Assembly (NCBI GenBank): GCA_015680685.1
Contig: MNCI01016614.1
Coordinates: 124,438-188,437, forward strand
DNA from: Gnetum montanum
Taxonomy: Eukaryota; Streptophyta; Gnetopsida; Gnetales; Gnetaceae
DNA: 64,000 bases
Direction of reading: 5' to 3'
The notes below the pieces were generated by a model, which worked only from the letters and a program-made list of their open reading frames with translations, did no database searches and was not told the DNA's origin. Position numbers and translations under genes: made by a program. Each line of letters begins with the position of its first letter. Position 1 is the first letter of the stretch. Shown piece after piece: positions 35,180-45,897 of this stretch.

Positions 35180-35599
35180 TTAATGATGTTGGGGATCAGG
35201 ACCCCCGGGGATAGCTCTCTTGCTCTCCTGAGTAAATTTCAGCAGCGCCTTTAAGTTTCTTGCTCCACTAATGAAGTTAATATCCTCTCGGATTCCCCCA
35301 CTGTGAATCTGCATTATAAAGTCGGTTACAACACCGCAAAATATTTAATCAATAATAGTAATTCGTATAATCAGAGATTAAGAGACAACCAAGGAAAAAA
35401 TTTTGTTAACTACCTTCAGAGAAGGTGTTGCGATGCCAATATTGTTGGAACCATGACCCGGAGCCAATCCTAAAACTGGCCGAGCAGTCAATGCGGCAGG
35501 CTGAAACACACAGCCAATCATACACCAACTCACAATTAACCAAAAAGCAATAACACCATATTTGCTCAGAGAACCCATGAATTGACTTGATTGCTTCAT
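35180..35599 (-). CDS. CLE-family (CLAVATA3/ESR-related) signalling peptide precursor, two exons
   Basis: Exons are complement(35414..35599) and complement(35180..35308), giving 104 residues. Exon 1 begins MKQSSQFMGSLSKYG with a hydrophobic run at residues 15-32 (GVIAFWLIVSWCMIGCVF), a secretory signal peptide, with a plausible cleavage near ALTA-R. The 105-bp intron starts GTAGTT and ends TGCAG and lies between whole codons. Exon 2 ends exactly in KRAIPGGPDPQHH-stop. RAIPGGPDPQHH is the 12-residue CLE motif, closest to the Arabidopsis CLE1-7 type (R-x-S-PGGPDP-Q/R-HH), at the usual extreme C-terminus. CLE peptides are secreted, trimmed and often hydroxylated or arabinosylated at the prolines, and are perceived by leucine-rich-repeat receptor kinases that control meristem, vascular or root growth. 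The middle region is variable, as in the family. A frame read straight through the intron stops after residue 73 and misses the peptide. Target receptor and expression cannot be told from sequence. Confidence 0.88.
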
Positions 35600-37290
35600 T
35601 TTTGGTCCTCAATGCCAACCCCAATTCAGGAGAGGTGTTTAAATAGTTACAGTTTTATGGGATCCAGATGTAACAAGGCCATCCACAGTAACCATCTCTC
35701 TGCGCATGACCGTAAACAGTAATTGTCAGAAATAACTATTAGGGGGGTGCTTAGTCCACAACTAACAGGTTAACTGTTTGCGCGTGAACTACTATATCAA
35801 CCGTTGGAACCTGTTTAGCCCACCATAAAAAGTACAGTCCACAAGAAGAATTTTCAGAAGCCACCGATCAGGAAGTGCTTTAACACCCTCAAAAAACAAT
35901 CTTCACGAAAAACGACAGCAATTCATTAAGTTAATGATAAGTTTTCAGATCATGTTTATAATTTATGTTCTTGAAAAGTGGAATGTCTCTAGCACTAAAT
36001 CTTAACACTAACATTGTCACACCCTAAACCATGCAGAATTGATCAGGTTGAACAGCTTAAGCGAATAAATTAGGCCACTGGAAGCACCTTAATCGACCTC
36101 AAGTACATACTGTTGCTCATGCTTAGGCCTACATGCATCTCTCGAATGTTTAATATATCAAAATTTCCATTAAACAATCATTCTTGCATAATTTATGTAT
36201 GAAATGCTCGAGAAACATGAGAAACCTCAGCAGCATGAAAAGCACACTGCAGATTCTTTAACATCTTAGTGGCGGCATCATATTTGAGCATCGAACATCT
36301 TCTACTGTATACTTAACAAGCTTCCTAAAATATTTAGACCGATTAGCACTACTATAACACCATCATAGAAATATGCAACTGCCAATGTACAGTACCATGC
36401 TGCTGGAATCCGAATCACTCACACCATCTCTTTCAGCAGCTGTTAGTTCTTTTGCAAATCAATAGGTCAATTGGATTCAATGGGGAGGACATTATTTCCG
36501 TTTATGCATTGGCGATGACATTATTTCATACATCTCTCAATAATATAAGTCAGAAACAACTGTTAGTGACACTGATTTGGCCCCAGTGCTATTTCGGTCT
36601 AATGGCCACTGCAAACACCATTACGAGCATTATATAAAGCTTCTAATTTGTATTATACAAGTTACGAGTTTTATTAATCTTAGTGGAGGAAGCAATGTAA
36701 AAAAGAAAATAATGACAGTGGAGAGGAATAGCGTTGAGTGGTTTGAGGTTAAAATTTTTGATTGACTCCTTTTCCACAGAGGCGAGTTGCAGGAAAGCTC
36801 TTGCTTGAGGTTTTCTTCAAGGTTTCAGCAGCAGTCCACAGGCTCAAGCTCTTTTTCTTTTCTGAAAGCCTCCTGGAGCTCCAAACATTTGGATGTTTTC
36901 CTGGTCATCCTGTGCACGTCTTGTTGTGGCCATTTGTGGTTGCAAAGCTCATCTAGATAGTGATGTGGTGCTCAGTGTTATCCATTTTTGCCCAGAGGCC
37001 ATGAACTGTTAGGGAGACACTGATGAGGACTTCACCAATTTTTTTCTTTCTCCTGCCATCCGCCACCCTGAAAAGCAGTCAGGTACACAGTCAGTTTCTG
37101 TCATTCTGAATTAGCATCCTTTCTTCTAAATGTCCATAAATGCTGCACCTTGTACTCACGGGGCTGCCTGGTTGTAACTCACGGGCATGAGTGTAAAGGT
37201 TCTGTTGCTCTTGTACGTTATGATACTGTGATTATCTCCACCACTGGCACTCCACCCCCTGGTAGGATAATAGGATTGCAAAGTTCATAG
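35600..37290. other. Upstream region of the CLE gene; no other gene recognised
   Basis: Holds the presumed CLE promoter (minus strand, from 35600 upwards); only weak TATA-like sequences (CATAAAA near 35655, TATTTAAA near 35640) are visible. The rest has moderate base composition and short frames, for example at 36762-36956, that I cannot assign. No element termini seen. Confidence 0.35.
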
Positions 37291-37296
37291 GCTAGA

Positions 37297-37680
37297 TTGG
37301 AGGCAATAGGGATAGCACAAAGAAAATCAGTCCATGTGGTGGACATTAGTAGTGATGGTGAAGAAACCATGATAATCAAAGGTGCTAAGGAAGTTGGTCC
37401 ATCTAAAGAAGCTCTACCACCAAAAGATGCTCTTTCCCTAGATGGAAAAAGAGGAGAAATTCCTACATGCTTTGTCCGAAGGTGGTAAGCAAGTTAAAAT
37501 TGATGTTTCTAACTTTAATAGAGGTTTAAATCTTGATGCTTTGTTCAATTGGATTTGGCAAATGGAGTCTTACTTTGAGTTGGAAGAAACAGAGGAAAGT
37601 AAGGATTGATGGGTAAATTTTGATGACAATACACTTTACATTAACACATTTAAAGAGACTATCACCTAGGGCATCTCCCA
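37297..37680 (+). pseudogene. Ty3/gypsy gag fragment
   Basis: After a short acidic N-terminal stretch (VVDISSDGEE) the plus strand reads, with a frame change near 37486, VKIDVSNFNRGLNLDALFNW then MESYFELEE, the gag capsid start (V-D-xxxFxGxLxxxxFxxWxxxxExyFE). It ends by about 37660 and no further domain follows. Confidence 0.55.
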
Positions 37681-39266
37681 TATGGGTATGAAACTTGGGA
37701 ATATGTTAGAGCATATGTGATGTTTAAAAATAGTCATTAAAATAATATTAATTATAAATACAATTTGAAATGTGAAATATAGATGCTTGATTACACCTAA
37801 GTAAACAATATTTATGTTCATTGAGAATTAAAATAGTACATAGTGAATTAGGAATTGGAATAAAGTACACATGCTTGATTTATAGATATGGGTGTTAAGT
37901 AAAAGTAGGAAAATTAATTTAGGTGCTTCAAAGAAGAAATAGATTAAATCCAGTTCAGAAAAAAATACGTTGAAGCATAAACTATAATTTTGATCTTAGA
38001 AAGTAATAGAGTTCACAACCATAAACTTCTAAAATGTAACTTAAGAGTAAAACAAGGAACAAACATAAAAATGTTTTCAGACTGAATAAAATAAACAAAC
38101 ACATACATTTATAAGAAAATGCTCTTAGGACTTAACTCTCAATTAAGTCTTTGATCTAGGTTATTAGTTCTCTAACTTATTGCAGAAGCTTCCATGCACA
38201 TGCCTCTAGTTGATGAACTCCCTCCAGCAAATGGTTGCATTGGGACTTAGCTTTGTGAGGATGAGTTAATAGCTTTGGGCTATGTACAATAATTGATTTA
38301 GATAGAGAAAATGGAAAAGATAATGAACTCAAAATGAGAGAATCAGATCATGTGAGTGTTAGAATTTTACAACTTGCAACTCTCTTTCCCTCACCCCCCA
38401 ACACCGCCCCCACAAAGAAAAAAAAAAAAAAACCTTTCCCTCTCCCTTGATGGCTACCTTTTAAAAATCTTTTTGCTTATGGCCATTCCCCTTTCATAGT
38501 ATTTGGCTCTCTCTTTTGTATGCCTCATAATAGCAAGTGTTACAACAGAGACAAGTAGCATTACTGTTCTATGAAAAAATAAAAAATATTAAAATGCAAT
38601 TTACCATTATGAAAGACAAAACACATAACCTAAGCATGAAGTAATTAAACACAATGTGTGTGTATAAAAGATACCATAACATATTTAACAGAGGAGTAAC
38701 ATATGATGATTAAAGTTTATAACCATTTAAAACATGTATTAAAATTAAATAAAAAAATCATTTGAATATCAAAGGGTATGCATTGCATAGTGTAGTAGCT
38801 ATTGTTGAATCATGCATCATTCTCATATGTATCCTTGGCCCCTCACCCATCCTACCATTATTGCAAGAACACCATTGATGCCACCCAAACTACAGCCATG
38901 CCAAGCCAACTATAACTTTGTGGAGGCCTACATGGCTTGGGCTACACTCATCGGATAACAAAGGCATCCATGATATTATCCAAAACAAGAAAATACACTT
39001 GAAGCCTGTCAATGTACCATCCAAGCACAGATGAAAGAAAGAAATCATCTTAAGATAAATCTCTACCTTTCAAAAGCTTATAGCTATCAACTACAGATAT
39101 ATCACAATTAAGCTTTTCATTTAAAACATTATAATCAAACATCTTCTCTAGCCATTGGTGAGCCTTCAACATATTGAATAGCCAGATTTTCCAAAATCTC
39201 AAATTTGAGGTCATCATACATGGTAAGAAACTTGGATCTCAAATTGTTCAAGCATGTGTAGATCAT
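37681..39266. other. No recognised gene
   Basis: AT-rich non-coding sequence. A C/A-rich low-complexity run (CACCCCCCAACACCGCCCCC then poly-A) lies at 38393-38431. No element termini seen. Confidence 0.4.
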
Positions 39267-40290
39267 GGCTGTTGACCTTTTGGTATGTTAAAACATGAAG
39301 AAATGGAGAACAAGGATTCTTGTGTGGTTGGTGTGTGTAGGAAAAGAACTTAGATTAAGACAAAAGGAGAAGCTCAAAGGAGAAGGACATCTACAAGGTC
39401 TCAAGGAAGCATGCGGGAGTTCAAAGTGGATGGACAAGGAAAAAAGATGTCTAAGCTCAAGTTTGGTGATCAAAGGGAAGCCTTAGTATTAAAGAACTTA
39501 TTGTAGAAAGACGTCTCTAAGAAATAGTAGACATCTTCCTTGTGGAGAAGATGTCTCTCCCGAATGGAAGTTTGATACAGAAAGATGTCTCTATCTCAAA
39601 GAAGACATCTTTAGTAACTATTAGATAGCCGTTGCATGAATTCCAATGTGATTTTGAAAACATCTATGCTATAAAAAATTTTATTCTCTTGGGAAATACG
39701 TAGGCAATTATGAACTATCAAGTGTCAACATCAAAAAATCATTGTATACATCATTCTATTATTCTTGTACCTCGTTGTACTATCTTTTGTACTGTTGTAC
39801 GTGGTCAAAGTGTGATGTACCTCAAAGTACAAAGATCAGCAAAATTAGTTGCATCCTTTCCTTGTAATTATTATTTCTCTTTTGTTTCCTTGTAGGGTTG
39901 ATGCACTTCTTACAAGAAGGCATCATCCTTGAGCTTGTTGGGATCCTACAAGATTGAGTGTTGGTGTAGTGCCACAATACTTTGAAGTGGAGCTCAAGTT
40001 GTAAAGGTTGTGGGATCCTAGAAATCACATTCTAAGCTTGTTGGAACCTTGCAAGGTTGAGTGAATTCATGGTGTTGAATTACTCTGGAGTAGAGCTTAG
40101 AGCTATATAGGGTGTGATACTCTTCAAATCACATTTTGAAAGGAACAAAGTTTAGAGGTGTGCAAGTGATCTACCCTTTGAGTGTGGACTACCCAAGTTG
40201 AAAAACCATGTTAAATTTAGTTGTGATCTTTGTGGCTAAAAATTTTAATTAGGGGAACTTATTCATCTCCCCCTTCTAAGTTCAATGACC
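39267..40290 (+). repeat. Probable Ty1/copia 5' LTR
   Basis: Bounded on the right by the primer site at 40297. Starts perhaps at TGTTGACC (about 39268). The U3 (39400-39620) has repeated AGATGTCT and its inverse AGACATCT; TATAAAA follows at 39670-39676. The same U3 motif set recurs at 46.65-46.93 kb, the expected place of the 3' LTR. Exact ends are uncertain. Confidence 0.5.
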
Positions 40291-40296
40291 CTCAAG

Positions 40297-40309
40297 TGGT
40301 ATTGGAGCA
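40297..40309 (+). promoter_or_regulatory. Copia primer-binding site
   Basis: TGGTATTGGAGCA, two changes from the initiator-methionine tRNA site TGGTATCAGAGCA used by most plant copia elements, 40-50 bp before the gag frame. Confidence 0.75.
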
Positions 40310-40343
40310 TGGTAATCTTCTTTGTCATCAACTTCAAGAGTGA

Positions 40344-41555
40344 ATAATGGAGAGGACATCTTATACAAAGCCACTCATGTTCGATGGATTCCACTTTGGC
40401 TATTAGAGAGCTAAGATGCAAAGATTCTTTGAATCTATGGAGTTCAAAGTTTGGGAGTCCATCCTTGAAGCCCACACTCCATTTGTCAATAGCTCCACTG
40501 AAACCATCAAGCCTCATAACAAATGGACACAAGAGGAGAAAGATAAGTTTATGTTTGAATCAAAGGCCAAAAAGAATATATATTGCATGTGGAATAAATC
40601 TGAGATTAATAAAGTAGCTAGATGTAAAATCACCAAAGAAATTTTGCAAACATTAGAGGCTACTTATGAAGGGACCTCTATAGTTAAATAATCTAAGTTG
40701 TTGGTTTTATAAAGTGAATATGATAAGCTAAAAATGAGAGAAGGTGAGAAAATAAACGATTACTTTACTAGAGAAAATGATCTTATTGTGGCTATCAGAG
40801 GTATTGGAAAAGATCTACCAAAGAGGAATGTCATTATTAAAATGATTAGAACTCTTCAATCATAGTTCAAACCAAAGGTCATGACCATGAAAAAAATTAG
40901 AGATTTTTCAGTTCTAAAATTTGAAAAGTTCAAAGTGCTCTCATTTCTTATGAAATGAATCTCATAAGTATAGGAGCTATCTAAGAAAAATCCATCGCTT
41001 TAAGATAATCTCCAAGGAGAAGAAACTTAATGAGCATGATGAAGGCAATGAAGATAAGATTGCCTTTTTATCAAGGAAGCTACAACAATTGATAATAAGA
41101 AGAGGTCAAATTGGCAAAGATTCAATCTATTCAAAGGTAAAGAAAGAGTTAAAAAAATTTTAAATTCTAACCTTGATTTCTCTTTTATAGAATGTTGGGT
41201 TTGTGGTGGAAGAAGCCATATAGCCTCCAAATGTCCTAGCAATAGTAGGTTGCAACACAAGAATAGCTCCAATGATCAGGTAAAGAAGACCAACTTCTAT
41301 ACAAGTTGGGATGATGGAAAGTAGAGTGAGGAAGAGGTGGAGGATGATGTGAAAAATTCTCATCTCATCTACATGACCCTTACTGATGATGATGTCGATT
41401 CATTGGATGATGATCTTAATGATGAAGAGAGGTTTGATCTATTATGCAATGAGCTTTTTTCTTTTTAAAATCTTTGCAATAAGTTAAATAAACAAGTCAA
41501 AACTAAGGATCAAGAAATCTCCTTGTTGAATTTAACTATTTCTAACCTTACTAAG
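40344..41555 (+). pseudogene. Ty1/copia gag, 5' part (split by the 41556 element)
   Basis: Plus-strand gag starts near 40344. It contains SYTKPLMFDG, MQRFFESMEFKVWE, EILQTLEATYEGTS, LKMREGEKINDYFT and RTLQS*FKPKVMTMKKIRD, all characteristic copia gag (UBN2) blocks, then a CCHC knuckle CWVCGGRSHIASKC at 41193-41234 and an acidic stretch. The frame continues into LTISNLTK, is cut at the CTAAG target site (41551-41555) and resumes at 45898 with KEISNLRAKNE. A few TAA/TAG stops and shifts. The element seems to lack pol. Confidence 0.8.
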
Positions 41556-41700
41556 TGATGAGTTATGAATTTTTGGTTGCAATATCACAACCATGATATT
41601 ACATATGCGATATCGTGACCGACACGATATTGCGTCCCTGATATCACATACGTGATATCGCGTCTGTGATATCACGTACGTGATATTGCGTCCCACAAAT
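41556..41700 (+). repeat. Truncated 5' LTR (U3 only) with GATATC palindromes
   Basis: Matches the start of the LTR at 45045. Contains GATATCACATACGTGATATC (41640-41659 region) and GATATCACGTACGTGATATT, a perfect or near-perfect palindrome pair around ACGT, plus several single GATATC/GATATT half-sites. Similarity to the 3' LTR ends around 41690. Confidence 0.7.
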
Positions 41701-42088
41701 CTACATAAATGTGACCCCCTGCGCTACTTAACATCATTTTCAACCATTCACATGGGGGAAGTCTTTCAAATTTCTCTCTACGACTTGCGATTGCACGTCT
41801 TTTGCTTTCATATCCATATCTCGCTCACTGGTCCTCTGATTTTCATTCCATTTGAACCTACTTGAACCTGGAGTGTTCAGCTTAGTTGTGGGGGAGGGGC
41901 ATACATCAAATAGTGCATAACTTTTTTGGAATTTTTCATCGCTCGAAGGACATTATCAAGGGTAATTAGTTACAAAATTAAGGATAAATGTGCCAAAAAC
42001 AATTTCATCCCTTTAGTTATACTGGGAAACTAGATTTGGAAACCACCTAAGCAAAGAGGATTCAATATTATAATCTTTTGGGAATATT

Positions 42089-42321
42089 TTAATTAACGTC
42101 ACATGGAGATAAAGCAATTCCATTAAGGTAAGAAGTAAGGTATAACCTAACTTTGGAAACAACCTTATTAACGACTGGCCCCGTGTGATTGTAGATGGTC
42201 CTGAAACNGACCATCTACAATCACACGGGGCCAGTCGTTAATAAGGTTGTTTCCAAAGTTAGGTTATACCTTACTTCTTACCTTAATGGAATTGCTTTAT
42301 CTCCATGTGACGTTAATTAAN
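42089..42321. repeat. 112-bp perfect inverted duplication bounded by single Ns (probable assembly error)
   Basis: 42089-42200 is repeated as its exact reverse complement at 42209-42320. The spacer is CTGAAAC plus N (42208), and a second N follows at 42321. If the second arm and one N (113 bases) are left out, the ORF of this element continues in the same frame across the joint. Two Ns marking both ends of a perfect copy, in otherwise old sequence, point to a misplaced gap-filling piece. Confidence 0.85.
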
Positions 42322-44853
42322 TTGATTGTGGAATTAAAATTTGGATCTTTCAAATAATTTTCTCTAGAAGCCGTTAGGGATCACCTCAAAGGGTCCCCAT
42401 TATGGCCTATCCTCTTTGAAAGTGGTGCCTGGTACTTAGGGGAAACGTACCAATTTTGTCACAACAAAGAACAAGGCACCATGGTTAATATTTGTGGTGT
42501 GACTATTGATTTCTCTATTTAGGACATTTTGAAAGTATTAAACCTTCTGAATATAGGGCCAAAGGTTTCTCAATTGTCTACCCATTCAGACCCTAATGCC
42601 CGATGAGTTTGGTTAGAAAGGGCGCATGGCAAGGAAGATAAGACGTTTGGGGAGTTGATGACGGAAGAAAGGATTTACTTCAAAATAGGAACTTATCACC
42701 TCTTCCCCACAAAAGACTTAAAAAGAATCTCAACATATGTGGCAAGAGGATGTGTAGTGTTGGTGGGAAAGGTTAATGCTAACCTACCTCATCTATATTT
42801 TATGGAGATCTTGAGGCAGTTTGAAGAATGGAAGACAGGGAAGCTTGCGTTGCCCTTCCCTTGTCTCATTAGGAAGCTATGCAGACATGATGGTATCAGA
42901 GGATACACCAATGATGTCCTCCAAAAAGCCCAAAAAACTTCATATGATGAACTGCTAAAGCCACCAGTTGCAAGGAAAATCACTGGTGAGACGCTGGGAT
43001 CAGAACAAGAAAAGGAATAAACGGTAGGGTCAACTGCAACTCAACTTGCAAGACCTAGCCAACTTCCAAGCATGGGACCCAGCCAACAACAAGAAGCAGG
43101 GCCTAGCACAAGCCAGTAGGATCAGCCACTACCACCACTACAAGATTATAGACCGTTGATGAGCCATCTTAGGGCCATCGCTGAGATAATTAGTTGGGGA
43201 AGTGATGATGATGCAAATCTCTTCCACGTCATTGACGATGCCGTACAGCCCATAGTTTCTTTGGATCGCATAAGGGGTGAAGTGTCCATCCAGATAGGAG
43301 AAGAGAGCACTTGGTCACAATAGATCTTAGGAAATGCTGCATCCTTTCAAGTGCAATTAGAAACTGGTGAAGGGGCCATGGTGGTGGTTATGCAGCACTA
43401 GGATGCACCAGGAACTATAGAAGTGGTCACAAACCACATTAAAGAATCATTCAATGTACCTATTGTGCCACCGGTAGATCGTACAAGAGCATGGGATGCT
43501 CAAACTTTGGCCAGAACCTCAATGACTCCTGCAGAACATGAGGATGTACTTGACTGATTGTTACAAACAGGACAAGTAATGACGTCCTTGTTTGACATCC
43601 CACAAGATGTTATAGCAATCCAATCAGACCTCATTTCCACCAAAGGGAAGCTGGTTTTGATAGAAAAGAGGGCCGAGCATGCAAAAGCAAAAGTGCAAAG
43701 ATTGCAAGAAAGGCTCGTGACCTTGCAAGTAGCACAACGAGATCCTTCTCAATTCGTTCTCGCAGACTAGTTAGACATTTTCAGGACTGAGCAACTCACT
43801 AAACTAGTGATAGAGAATAAGAAGGTGGTGGAAGAAAAAGAGAAGGCTATTTGGGATGCCTTTGCGGCACAGATGCAAACTTATGTACATACCAAGGCAC
43901 TCAAGGCCTTACAAGAAGAAAACAAACAACTTTTTGCTAACAAACTTTGGTTGACCTCTATGGAGAAACAAAAGAATGTTCTCAAAGAACATTTTCAACA
44001 ATTGCAAGAACAACTAATCAGGGTCAACTAGGACATGAACCGTTTAGCTATGGAAAATCGAACCCTCTCGATGGAGGAGATACGCACCATATGTCAGAAG
44101 ATGGCTACTGAAATAAGCACATGGAAGAATGAGGCTAAATGGCATGAGAAGCTAAAGGAGAACTTTTGGGACCAGGTGGGGATGTATAAGCAAATCATCA
44201 AGAAGGAGATCCATATGGCCAAGGCCCACATCAATGCTCTCAGTGCTCAACACATTGACTGGTGGGCCATATTGGACACATAAGTATTTGCCCACCAGGC
44301 GGAAGTTAAGAGCCAAGACCTGCAGACCCAAGACCTTATAGAATACATAGAGTTGGTGAACCTGCAGTATGCCAACCTTTCCATGTAATAGCAGGGTGCC
44401 TGAGAATAGAGCTCGAGCAACATGTAGCCACCACCTATGTCAAATATGAAGAAGAATTTGTAGAATGCAAAAAAATATTGGAAAAATTGGAGGTTGCAAA
44501 TTCTAAACTTTAGGTGGTTAAAGCAAGCTACCAGGGGCAGAAAGGTGTCAGAATAGACTTGGCTCGATGGCTTGTAGATTTTCAAGAATACAGAGATAAA
44601 GCTAGAGCTTATGAGGAGGAATGATGGGTGTTTGTGGATTGGTATGTCAAGGCAAATAAAATGTTTCCGCAACTACCCATGGGAGGTGCCGACTCCATCA
44701 AACATCAGAACATTAGCATGGATGACAGAAGATCCACAAAATGAAGAGGAGGAACTCTTGGCCATACTTCAATGCCATGAAATTCCAAGACCTGGAGCAC
44801 AAGACAAGGGAAAAGCACCCATGGAGGAGCCATCGCCACCAGGAACTACATGA
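42130..44853 (+). pseudogene. Coiled-coil accessory ORF (ORF2 family), only gene of the 41556 element
   Basis: One frame from about 42130 to 44850, ending PMEEPSPPGTT, with stops (six of eleven that I placed are TAG) and a pair of compensating shifts near 44390 and 44670. N-terminal domain at 42150-42990 (SPLWPILFESGAWYLGE, VTIDFSI*DILKVLNL, RIYFKIGTYHLFP, LALPFPCLIRKLC), a Gln/Pro/Ser linker at 43020-43550, and coiled coils at 43560-44640 (ISTKGKLVLIEKRAEHAKAK, a QHIDWWAILDT site at 44250). A tail has YPWEVP then LAWM and an acidic run. Homologous along its length to 14867-17670. No polymerase, protease, zinc-finger or membrane feature. Role unknown; a structural or RNA-binding helper is conceivable but unproven. 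Confidence 0.75.
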
Positions 44854-45009
44854 GTTCCATCAATTTTGTAGCTATAGGATTTTCTTTTGCATTCTCTGTG
44901 TTGTGTCTCAATTTTGTTCTAATTCCACACTGTGGCATGAATTAATTCTCCTCAGTCAATAATCCCATACCTATCCACTATGTAATCAATAGAGCTTGTT
45001 CTCACTTTA

Positions 45010-45044
45010 ACTCAAGGAAAAGTTTTCATTTAGTCGTGGGGGTA
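45010..45044 (+). promoter_or_regulatory. Polypurine tract of the 41556 element
   Basis: AACTCAAGGAAAAGTTTTCA then TTTAGTCGTGGGGGTA abuts the 3' LTR at 45045. The GTGGGGG run is the likely primer for plus-strand DNA; the region is shared with 14600-14650 (minus). Confidence 0.65.
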
Positions 45045-45897
45045 TGATGAGTTATGAATTGTTGGCTGCAATATTGTAGCCATGATATCCCGTACGCAAT
45101 ATCATAGCCTAGATGCGATATCGTGTACATGATATCACAGCCTATCCCCTCATCTATAAATAAGAGGTAGGCAGTTCTGGTAGGCAATTTTTGGAAGTTT
45201 TTAAGTTAAGTTTAGTAGTTTTGTAGAGACTCTTTGTTAGTTTTCCTCTCAACCCTCTTCTCCTAGTGCATGTTGGTAGTGTGGTGATTGTAATTGTATT
45301 GCCTCCTTATTCGAGTGTGATGTACTTGGACACAGACATGACTGGCAATAAAGATCAAGATTACTTCATCATTGCAAAATCCACTTAGCTTAATTATTTA
45401 TTTAATTATTATTTACTGCTTTCTTAGTTAATGTCTCGTCACCCTTATCTCCTAATAATGCAGAATGAGTACGACTTAATCACGAGCATTTAAGTGTGAC
45501 TACTTGGTAGCCTAGTAGCGTATTGAGGCCATACGCTTGGTAATCCCAGTAGTAGTCATGCACAAGGTCCAAGATGTGTACGGATGATTAAGGAGTGAAT
45601 GCTCATTGCACTTAGGCTAGTTACATTCTATCTCACCCTCTCTCTCTCCTAGCTTAATTAAAATTATCTTCCATCATACCCAAGAGTAGCATTAGTGTAG
45701 GAACACATCATACACCTCACTCTGGACTAAACCATATGTGACAAAGCTAATACTAGTCTAGGTGGGAAGATAGTGAACTGTAATCTAGAAGTAACTATTT
45801 AGATACCACAACTAGTCCGTCTGTGGAGTTCGATCGGATTGTGCGTGAAGCACTCGTATTCGTATGGTTGAGTGTAGGGGTACCTTGCCACTCATCA
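45045..45897 (+). repeat. 3' LTR of the 41556 element
   Basis: 853 bp, TGATGAG to CTCATCA. TATA box CTATAAATA near 45153, followed by AAGAGGTAGGCA, a block also present near 53383 in the LTR at 53268. The U3 has GATATC-type half-sites. The end GGGTACCTTGCCACTCATCA is shared with 53268-54102. Confidence 0.9.

Larger units (their letters stand above)
41556..45897 (+). mobile_element. Short LTR element carrying only the coiled-coil ORF, with perfect target duplication
   Basis: Flanked by CTAAG at 41551-41555 and 45898-45902. It starts TGATGAGTTATGAATT and its 3' LTR starts TGATGAGTTATGAATT and ends CTCATCA. Only about 135-150 bp of the 5' LTR (U3 part) can be recognised; TATA, R, U5, primer site, gag and pol are absent. 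The single ORF, the polypurine tract and the LTR end are homologous to those of the Athila-like element at 13671-26998. It is therefore an internally deleted, non-autonomous relative, moved by another element's enzymes or deleted after insertion. Confidence 0.8.

Noticed and set aside
35406-35624. 72-aa minus frame overlapping CLE exon 1
   Set aside because: A shifted reading of the CLE exon without a signal peptide or motif.
42089-42320. Long hairpin that might be a microRNA precursor or an inverted-repeat element
   Set aside because: Perfect arms bounded by Ns and a frame that continues when one arm is skipped indicate an assembly error.
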